A stretch of 64,000 nucleotides of DNA from Triatoma infestans (taxonomy: Eukaryota; Arthropoda; Insecta; Hemiptera; Reduviidae): positions 62,001 through 126,000 of the forward strand of contig JAAEAF010001141.1 in assembly GCA_011037195.1 (NCBI GenBank). Reading direction: 5' to 3'. Within the stretch, counting starts at the first letter, position 1; every line of letters starts with the position of its first letter. A program made the position numbers and the translations under genes. Positions 57,490 to 64,000 of this stretch are shown here, piece after piece. The notes under the pieces are model-generated. The model saw only the letters and a list, made by a program, of their open reading frames with translations. It made no database searches and was not told the DNA's origin.

Positions 57490-58265
57490 TATTTAGTGTT
57501 TAGTTTTGTTCTTAGTGGAACAGGGCGTGGGAGTCCTCAAGGTGGTTTTCTCACCACCTTCATGTGGCTGACTTCATGTATCTTCACTTCCAGGTTGGTG
57601 TTAGAATGTTCTAAAAGACTGGAAGAGCTTTCTTCTCTGAAGGATATGCTTCTAGTCTGGCCATATGGGAATTTTTGGGAATGAGGAGTGGATAGGTTTG
57701 TAAAGTTAGGCGCCCCTCAGCCTTTCATTGGTCCCGAGCCTGCTGTTGGTGTGACTTCTGGCACATGTCTGTCACGCTTCCAGTCCTTATGGATAACACA
57801 TGGGTTGTTGGTAGTCCAAGATGCTCATCGGGTGTCTGCACAAAGCTATTAGTGAGACGTCGCTGTGTCTTTCACGGAATTCTCTCAGGCTTCTGGTGGT
57901 TTCTCAGGTTACTGGAGTGGTTTAAGAGACATCTCTACGTAATAGGGCTCATGGCGGATTAATTTTGTAGAGGCTGTGGGACAGTGGAGGAAACACCCAT
58001 CCATCTTATGACAGATTACTTGGGTTGTGAGGTAATTAGGACCAGGACCTTTGATCGGAACGGGATGTCTGTGGAAGAGCTAGGTTATTTCCCTTCAGTT
58101 ATTGTCCGATTTATTCAGACTACAGTGAATCTTAGATGGATTAGACCCTGGTCTGAATATTTGTGCTAGACCCAGTTAGCTGTTCTTTTTCTTGGGGTGG
58201 CTATATGGGCCCAATGTGGCTTTGGGTAGCCGAGGTTTTGGCCCCTCCCCATAGACAAATAATAA
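57490..58265 (+). pseudogene. LINE L2 3' part, internally deleted (RT-RNase H)
   Basis: The frame begins GTGRGSPQGGFLTTFMWL, close to the reverse transcriptase motif GCPQGGVLSPLLW of jockey/R1-like LINEs. It then jumps without the YADD region to ECSKRLEELSSLKDMLLVW, the end of the RNase H domain, where a stop interrupts. Later frames give PQPFIGPEPAVGVTSGTCL, HLYVIGLMAD, EETPIHLMTDYLGCEVIRTR and SVIVRFIQTTVNLRW. The 3' UTR ends in GCCCCTCCCCATAG and an (AAT)n tail at 58258-58271. Two other 3' ends of this family occur at 11610-12080 and 18530-18720. Confidence 0.8.
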
Positions 58266-58379
58266 TAATAAGGCTTTTAAAAAGCAAACAACTATCGTCA
58301 ATTCATAGAATCATAAAATAATAAAATTAATTGTTATATAAAATACAATTAAAGGGCCTATATATGTACCTTGGTTTTA

Positions 58380-58592
58380 TCGTCTGTAATCGATAACTAC
58401 AGTATCGCTCCCATGACATTAGGAAGCGTTTTGTAAGCTAGTAAGGTAACTTTAACATAGGTTATAAACATAGCTCCAATCTTGGCCTGCAGTGTGCTAT
58501 GAGTATTGTGGTTGATTCTTATAAATTTGTGTAAAATAAGTACAGCTTATTTATCAGTTATAAAATGTTTTAGTTAAGTGAAACATTTAAAA
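58380..58592 (+). promoter_or_regulatory. TFIP11: Probable TFIP11 promoter and 5' UTR
   Basis: The 200 bp before the start codon have no TATA box and include a TAATCGATAAC site resembling the insect DRE (TATCGATA) near 58386. This would fit a housekeeping promoter. The transcription start cannot be placed from sequence alone. Confidence 0.3.
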
Positions 58593-58698
58593 ATGTCTGA
58601 CGAAGAATATGAAGCGTTTGAAATAACAGATTATGACTTGGAAAACGAGTTTAATGTAAACAGGCGAAGGAGAACTACAAAAAATCAACAAATATATG
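58593..58698 (+). CDS. TFIP11: TFIP11 (STIP/sip1) exon 1
   Basis: Encodes the N-terminus of tuftelin-interacting protein 11, a spliceosome disassembly factor that works with the DHX15/Prp43 helicase in the nucleus. The 35 codons start MSDEEYEAFEITDYDLENEF and end TTKNQQIY plus one base. This is the conserved acidic start of the family's TIP_N domain. The ATG at 58593 is the first in frame and is preceded by AAAA. The exon ends in TATG before GTGGGT (donor). Intron 1 (58699-59612, phase 1) carries a family A 3' scrap. Confidence 0.9.
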
Positions 58699-59049
58699 GT
58701 GGGTTATACATAGTAATGTTATTGAATAATAAAACCTGAAGTTAAATAATTTTAAATCTTTTTTTACGAAAATTTCTTTAATAAACAAGTCATATTTCAA
58801 TTGGTGAAATATTTTACCTCTTGTGGATAGATTCTAATCATTATTACCAATTATTTTTTTGTGTTTTGTATATTTTAAAAGGTATTTGTGATAATAAAAT
58901 TTGTATTTATAGAAAACAATTGTTTTATTTTCCTTTCCTTTCATAGAGCAGCTTCTTTCAAATCAAATACATTCGCTTGTTTGGAAATATGTTTAATATG
59001 TTATTTACCATCCAACAAATTTGCAAAATGATTAAGTAATTTATATGGT

Positions 59050-59130
59050 TACTTTCCTTTAAGAAACTTGTATTAAAAAATAAAATAAAATTACAATACT
59101 TCCTAACAGCAGGTAGAGAAAGTGAAAATA
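59050..59130 (+). repeat. Family A 3' end scrap in TFIP11 intron 1
   Basis: CAATACTTCCTAACAGCAGG with TAGAGAAAGTGAAAA at 59094-59128 matches the family A terminal hairpin region. Confidence 0.5.
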
Positions 59131-59612
59131 TAACTTTTTTAAGATTTAATAACATTTCTCATAGGTTCATGTCCTAAGTATTAATTTTATATGTTAGAGA
59201 AAAATGATCTAGCTGTATGTGCTTCTTGAATTATTTGAAATCCATCAAAAATTAGTTTGGATTGTATTAATAAATTTCATTCAAATTATTCAGTAGTTAA
59301 GAAAGAGCATTACAAAAAATAGGAACATTTATTTAGGAAAATGATTAGTCCCTCCTTGAGTTTTTTGTTTTAATATAGCTCTAAGTTCAAAAACGTTACT
59401 GAATAAACATTATTTGTTTATTCTTTTCATTAGTCGAGTATAGAAAAATTTTAATTCTGTTTGCGAAAAGTATTAAAGACTTTTTATTCATTAAGAATTT
59501 GCTGCCCTTACGGAACACTCGATCAGTTTTCTTTGCATAAGGACCAATTATTTTCAGAATACTTCCAAGTCAAAGTATGACATAATGTACAATTTTTTAC
59601 TATTTTCTTCAG

Positions 59613-59829
59613 GTATTTGGTCTCGTGACAGTGACGATGACGACAGTGAAGGTAGGCCATCTTTCAAGTCTAGCTCCCGCAAGGCAAAGAATCTTTCGTC
59701 GGCCCCTATAGGGTTCGTATCAGGCGGCGTGCAGCAGTCAGGCCAAGAACAGGAAAAGAAGGAAGAAGGCGATGATGAGGAAGATGAAGATGGAGGAGAC
59801 ATTGTTATACAAGCTGGATCAAGCTCAAG
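59613..59829 (+). CDS. TFIP11: TFIP11 exon 2
   Basis: The exon follows the acceptor TATTTTCTTCAG. Its first two bases complete Gly, giving GIWSRDSDDDDSEGRPSF. It continues KAKNLSSAPIGFVSGGVQQS and an acidic run (KKEEGDDEEDEDGG) to DIVIQAGSSS plus two bases, with donor GTATAC. The GIW and LSAPIGFVSGG elements are typical of the TIP_N domain of this family. If unspliced, the frame stops 12 bases further, which supports the splice. The minus ORF at 59554-59838 is its antisense shadow. Intron 2 is phase 2 and 3,799 bp long. Confidence 0.9.
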
Positions 59830-60247
59830 GTATACCATTTGACAGTTACTAATTTTAGGCCTTAATATAAATTATGTTGATTTTTAATTAATAAAAATTA
59901 TGGATTTCTTTCATAGTATAGCTTGTGTTATCTTATTGTATTCCAATGTTTGCTCTTCCCAGAAAGTTGCTGAGTGAATCTAGGAAGGACGAAAGTGGCC
60001 GGGTTGTGTTTGTTAGAATGGTTGATGGGGGAAGAAGTAGATTAAATATATAATGTCTATAGGGAACATCAAATGCCTTTTTAGAGTGTTAGACTCTCTA
60101 AAAAGCTAAAGATTTATAGTCTTATCTCTCTGTTGTTCTTAAACTTAATTTTAAAAATACTGTATTAATTTATATTAAAATAAAATTATACATATTAACT
60201 TCCACCATATAGATTGCAAGACAATTATATCTAATTTATAACCATTA
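59830..60247. other. TFIP11 intron 2, part before the Harbinger element
   Basis: Contains an AG followed by AAGTTGCTGAGTGAATCTAG near 59963 that resembles an exon start, but joining it to exon 2 meets a stop within four codons. Treated as intron. Confidence 0.5.
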
Positions 60248-60603
60248 AGGTAAGTACACACGGGATAGAAAACTAGCTTATAGTTTTTACTATAGTATAG
60301 TAAACTAGCGTATATGTTCACTTGAGCTCTAGTTATAGTCAGCTATACACAAAATTTTACTATCCTATAGTCGAACTGTAGCTTTATAGATATATTACTT
60401 ACTATACAGGTGGGCCTCATGAGGAGGAATGAAAACTAGACGTATAGTATATTTGTAGAGTTGCTATAGTTGAATTTTGAGCGTACATCAATTTTTGGTT
60501 GAAATGTTGAAAAAAAAAAAATTGCCGCTTGTCTAATCGTTATTATAAACCACAAAAGAAACGAGGCAAGAAGAAAGAAAAGGTCTGATTGGATAAAACA
60601 ATG

Positions 60604-62326
60604 GATTATGCGTCGTGATCAATTTAATGCTGAAGAAAATTTGTTGTACGAACTTCGTATAGAGGATGAAAATTGCTATCGCAATTTTGTTCGAATGAAT
60701 GCTGAGGACTTTGACTATTTATTGGTAAAACTAGCCACTTATTCAAAAACGCGACACAAATATGAGACGAGCTATATCTCCAACGACAAAGCTTGCTGTA
60801 ACATTACGATATCTAGCTACAGGTAAATATAATTATATATTTATGTGTGTCAACCAACACATGCACTGAAAGTGTTCTTACCCATTATACAGTTGTATAT
60901 TTTCAGGAGATAGCTATCCTTCCCTAACGTATTTGTTCCGCGTAGGCAAGTCTACAATTACAAAATTTATACCTGAGGTTGCTGAGGCTATTTACTAAGC
61001 ACTGCGTGAGGAATATTTAAAGGTAAGTAAAGAGCACATAAGTATTACAAAAAAAAAAATTGTTTTAGTATGTTTTTTGATGTAATAAATCTACAGATAG
61101 TTAAGTAAATTTTATAAAATCAGATATTCATTTAATTCAGTTTTTGGATCATGTAATATTGAGGTAATTTTGGGGGAATATTGTGGAAGTGGTGATGGTG
61201 ATAAGGATGGTGAAGAATTGGATATAGGGGATGGGGATGATGCGGTAGTTTGGCTACGAGCAGGGATGCCATTACCAATTGTTGACAATTCAGCCTCAAA
61301 AATTAAATTATTTATTTTCTGGGTCAATACGGCCTTCGTGTACGCATCGAACCGATTAAGTTTTTCCGCAACATATTTTCCGAATAATGTTGTGCTATCT
61401 TCTTTTTCAACGGGGCCCTGTAATATGCTATACGCCAATTGTAAACGTGGATTTTCTTCTTTTTCTCGATTCCTTTTTGATTTATTATTTCGTTTTGCTG
61501 GTATAGCTGGTTCTGGTATAGCAAAGATTGTATCATCAGCGGGAGTAGGGGTACTACGGCCACACGCACCATCATTTTCAGTATTCGCATTTTCCTAGAA
61601 AAAATTATACATACTATATTGAAATGAATAAAATGTATTATATAAGTGATTGAGGGAGGGGGGTATAAATATTGTATTGTTGGTCTGTACTCGCTTCAAA
61701 AGAAATGTATCTTTAATTTGTTTGTGTTTGCTTTAGGAACCATCAACAGAAGAAGAATGGAACAGAATTTCAAACGACTTTTTGGAAATATGAAACTTTC
61801 TCAATTTGTTGGGGCAGTAGATGGGAAACATGTACCCATTAAAGCACCAGCAAATATTACAATTACAAAAATGTAAACAGCATTGTTCTTATGGCTGTTG
61901 TGGATGCTCTTTACAAATTCACTTACATCACCTGTAGGTGAAAAAGGCCGTCATTCTGATGGAGGTGTATTTGCTAATTGTGTTTTTGCGAGGGCACTTG
62001 AAAGGAATGCATTAAATATACTACCTGCAAAGCCTTTACCACTAGTAGAACGCTGCCGGTACCCTACTGAATTGTAGCTGATGATGCCTTTCCGCTCTAA
62101 CCGTATATTATGAAACCGTACCCATTCATAAATCAGGGTATAAAAAAAAGAATTTTTAATTATCGATTGTCAAGGGCAAGGAGAATAATAGAAAATGCTT
62201 TTGGAATTGCTTCAGCCCGATTCAGAATTTTACGGCGAAGTATTGAATTGCCACCCGAAAAAGTAAAAGTACTTGTTTCAACCATTTGCATACTTCATAA
62301 CTTTTTGATAACGCGAACCAATCAAT
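60604..62326 (+). pseudogene. HARBI1-like DDE transposase, broken
   Basis: The enzyme would excise and insert the element. Exon 1 (to 60822) reads MRRDQFNAEENLLYELRIED and NFVRMNAEDFDYLLVKLA. It then needs a one-base shift to LIQKRDTNMRRAISPTTKLA and VTLRYLATG. A donor GTAAAT and acceptor TTTTCAG lead to exon 2 (60907-61022): DSYPSLTYLFRVGKSTITKF, IPEVAEAIY, a TAA, ALREEYLK. Exon 3 begins near 61740: PSTEEEWNRISNDF, a shift, FVGAVDGKHVPIKAP (first Asp), then IVLMAVVDALYKFTYI (Asp), VADDAFPL (Asp) and RARRIIENAFGIASARFRIL (Glu). The DDE_4-type signature is thus readable, but at least four frameshifts or stops kill it. Confidence 0.85.
61112..61597 (-). pseudogene. MADF-protein 3' exon, antisense within a transposase intron
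   Basis: On the minus strand, after an acceptor TTTTTTCTAG, the frame is open for about 160 codons. It starts ENANTENDGACGRSTPTP, has a basic stretch KRNNKSKRNREKEENPRLQ, and then FGKYVAEKLNRFDAYTKAVL with INNLIFEAEL. Family knowledge: the accessory MADF/Myb-like protein of Harbinger elements ends in such a helical block. This exon sits in the transposase intron 61023-61739. The plus ORF at 61170-61598 is its shadow. Confidence 0.7.
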
Positions 62327-62368
62327 GATAATTTCATTTCTTTACAAAGGGCTCCAAGGCCAACTGGC

Positions 62369-62895
62369 TTAGATGCAAAAGCCGTTCAACAGGAATTTAA
62401 AGAATACTTCTGTAATGAAGGAGAAGTTTCTTGGCAAAAACATTTCATTTGATAAATCAGAAATACTCACCATAGAGTTAACAACGGACCCAGCATCTTT
62501 AAACATAAACTTCAGGGCAGTAAAAAACTCCCATTTTGGCTTGTATTTACCATCTGCACCCGAACCGGACTTGTTTTTCTTCATCTTGTTTCATTCACCT
62601 AACCAAATAGGTATATACTTATAGTTTACTAATTTTGAATTTTTATGAATTTCAAATGAAAAGAAATCTTTAATTGCCACAATGTTGCGATCTCAACGCA
62701 TGAAATTTCTTTTTAATGTCGGCCACACTCTGTGTTTATGACTTGTACAACTTCTGCGAATGCTGCTTCCTTCTTCACCTTATTTTGGTATTCCTTCAGA
62801 GTAAAATTCCACAATATTTCATTTGCTTCTAAACAATTTATCAGAGACCAAGTCTCATCCCGCGACCAAACTACTTTTTCTTCATTTTTTTGGTA
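62369..62895 (-). pseudogene. MADF-protein 5' exons of the Harbinger element
   Basis: The accessory protein helps the transposase reach the nucleus and bind the element ends. On the minus strand, 62893-62744 reads VWSRDETWSLINCLEANEIL, WNFTLKEYQNKVKKEAAF and AEVVQVINTE, the start of a MADF domain. A shifted frame then gives VADIKKKFHALRSQH. The next block (62584-62400) has KNKSGSGADGKYKPKWEFFT and ALKFMFKDAGSVVNS, then SDLSNEMFLPRNF. An intron would then carry the gene across the transposase to the exon at 61597. A frameshift is present, so it is dead. Confidence 0.75.
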
Positions 62896-63315
62896 TTTAT
62901 AAATTAATATTAAATAATGTATTTATTCAATGTATTAGTATGTTACAATATATATAATTGTGCAAAATTGTAAAACAATAATAAAATTTAATTTATAAAA
63001 AAAAAAATTTTTTTGTTATTAAACCAGTGCATGAATAACCTCCACTAGTTTTTACCTACTTGCCGCGAGGGAAAAAGAACGTAGAAAAACCTACAAAGCC
63101 AGGTCTATCAACTATACACTATCCACTATCCATTCTTGTTGGTATAGTAGCAAGTTTTCATATAGTCTATAATGGGGGTATTCACACGAGGATAGTTTTC
63201 TACTATACTGTAGCTAAAAAAAACTAGCGTATAGTGGAATATACGGTCACACAGCTATAGTCGCATTATAGCAGAACTATATACTAATTTTCTATCCCGT
63301 GTGTACGTAGCTTTA

Positions 63316-63628
63316 TATACATCTCTATCCTACTATTCCTTTTTATAGGTTTATTCTATTTGTGAAAATGATCACATTTTGTAAGGTCGAAACGTCAGTC
63401 ATTTTTGGAGACGGAAAGCATCAGGGTGTGTAAAACCGAATTTGCTGTGTGCAAGTCTGTGTTGTCACACTGTCTGAAAAACGCATCCTGAAGATGGGCG
63501 AACGCCCGAAACCGGTCGATGACCACAAAATGAAGCAGGCTACACGGAAAATGTCTCTGATACAAATAAGCACGAAAGAATAATAATAATAATATTTTAA
63601 TAAATTTTTAACACTGTTAATGTTTAAG
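63316..63628 (+). repeat. Rest of TFIP11 intron 2 with Penelope-type repeat and hammerhead-like fold
   Basis: 63360-63400 has ACATTTTGTAAGGTCGAAAC with GTCAG, another GAAACGTC-type motif. 63440-63585 matches 46900-47025, with the hammerhead-like core at 63484-63521, and ends GAAAATGTCTCTGATA. Confidence 0.65.
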
Positions 63629-63806
63629 TGATGAGGAAAAAGAGCCTCGGATGGCGTTTAAATTGGATTCACTGCTAAATACTGGATCGGAGGAAATTGC
63701 TGGTCTTAGAAGGAAGCAGTACAAACATAACTCCGTTCTTAGTAATAAAGGAGTGGGCACGTGGGAGAAACATACAAAGGGAATAGGTGCCAAACTTCTC
63801 CTTCAG
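63629..63806 (+). CDS. TFIP11: TFIP11 exon 3
   Basis: After the acceptor AATGTTTAAG the first base completes Ser (AG+T). The frame reads DEEKEPRMAFKLDSLLNTGS, EEIAGLRRKQYKHNSVLSNK, then GVGTWEKHTKGIGAKLLLQ, ending at donor GTAAGC in phase 0. The G-patch domain starts at KGIGAKLLLQ; in this family it contacts and activates the DHX15/Prp43 helicase. The phase match with exon 2 across a 3.8-kb intron full of transposons supports the join. Confidence 0.9.
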
Positions 63807-63947
63807 GTAAGCAGAATTTAATCAAGTTTTTGTTGCTATTCTTAAATTTGTAGAGAAATTTAATTTTACAAATACTATATAAATCTAAACGTAGAATACA
63901 ATATTCTTTTTTTGTTTAAATCATCAGATCAATTTTTGTTTTCATAG

Positions 63948-64000
63948 ATGGGTTTCCAACCCGGTAAAGGACTAGGAAAGGATCTCCAAGGGATACAAGC
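63948..64000 (+). CDS. TFIP11: TFIP11 exon 4 (partial, runs off the window)
   Basis: After the acceptor TTTTCATAG the frame is MGFQPGKGLGKDLQGIQA, the core of the G-patch (GxxxGxGLG). It continues beyond 64000. Intron 3 is 141 bp and phase 0. Confidence 0.92.
   Translation, partial: MGFQPGKGLGKDLQGIQ

Larger units (their letters stand above)
60248..63312 (+). mobile_element. PIF/Harbinger transposon in TFIP11 intron 2
   Basis: A 3,065-bp element flanked by TTA on both sides (60245-60247 and 63313-63315), the three-base target duplication of this superfamily. Ends are inverted: AGGTAAGTACACACGGGATA at the left, and the right end complement begins AGCTACGTACACACGGGAT. About 150 bp at each end is rich in CTATAG and TAGTATAG words. 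It encodes a transposase (plus) and a MADF protein (minus), both decayed. Confidence 0.9.

Noticed and set aside
59554..59838. Minus-strand Ser-rich ORF
   Set aside because: Antisense of TFIP11 exon 2, where Asp/Glu codons read as Ser runs.
59963..60052. Possible extra TFIP11 exon (KLLSESRKDESGRVVF frame)
   Set aside because: Joining it to exon 2 in phase gives an early stop, whereas exon 3 at 63629 joins cleanly and gives the expected family sequence.
61170..61598. Plus-strand ORF of 142 codons
   Set aside because: Antisense of the MADF 3' exon. The minus frame has the family-like block and an acceptor site.

Overview
This is a eukaryotic window: AT-rich, intron-bearing and packed with animal transposons. 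It is most likely from an insect. mariner, PIF/Harbinger with a MADF partner, jockey/R1-like and RTE/CR1-like LINEs, Ty3 LTRs and a Penelope-like element are all present. A hemipteran is my guess, but the sequence does not prove it. I see no bacterial operon, CRISPR array, rRNA or free-standing tRNA gene.

Only one host gene is clear. The 5' half of the splicing factor TFIP11 (STIP/sip1) begins at 58593 on the plus strand and runs off the right edge. Four exons can be joined with matching intron phases, and the window ends inside the G-patch domain. Intron 2 holds a 3,065-bp PIF/Harbinger element with a TTA target duplication, decayed transposase and MADF genes on opposite strands, and a Penelope-type fragment. 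A short open segment at 48582-48756 (minus) has splice-like flanks and could be another exon, but I do not recognise it.

The remaining ~58 kb is layered repeats. Left part (0-16.6 kb): the 3' end of a Ty3 element, two foldbacks, a mariner fossil and a full-length dead mariner, tRNA-derived SINEs, and a 5'-truncated LINE with RNase H and a 12-bp target duplication. Middle (16.6-44 kb): a TA-flanked 810-bp foldback, a Penelope remnant split by a hAT-like element that itself carries a foldback, a tandem duplication, two solo LTRs in opposite orientation, SINEs with clear target duplications, and an internally deleted mariner. Right (44-58 kb): a copy of the dominant repeat broken by a 1.7-kb foldback, another broken by a full-length 3.4-kb LINE, and other LINE fragments.

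The dominant repeat, called family A here, occurs about twenty times. One end reads TCTGGTGTGAAACACTC after an A-run. The other carries a hairpin built on ACTTTCTCTTA/TAAGAGAAAGT. The two ends share an inverted motif at unequal distances from the termini. Several TSD-marked insertions (LINE, two SINEs, a foldback) sit inside it, so it is an old layer. No new gene system was found. The observations most worth testing are hammerhead-ribozyme-like folds in the Penelope-type repeats, family A and its possible long form, and the interleaved antisense gene layout of the Harbinger element.
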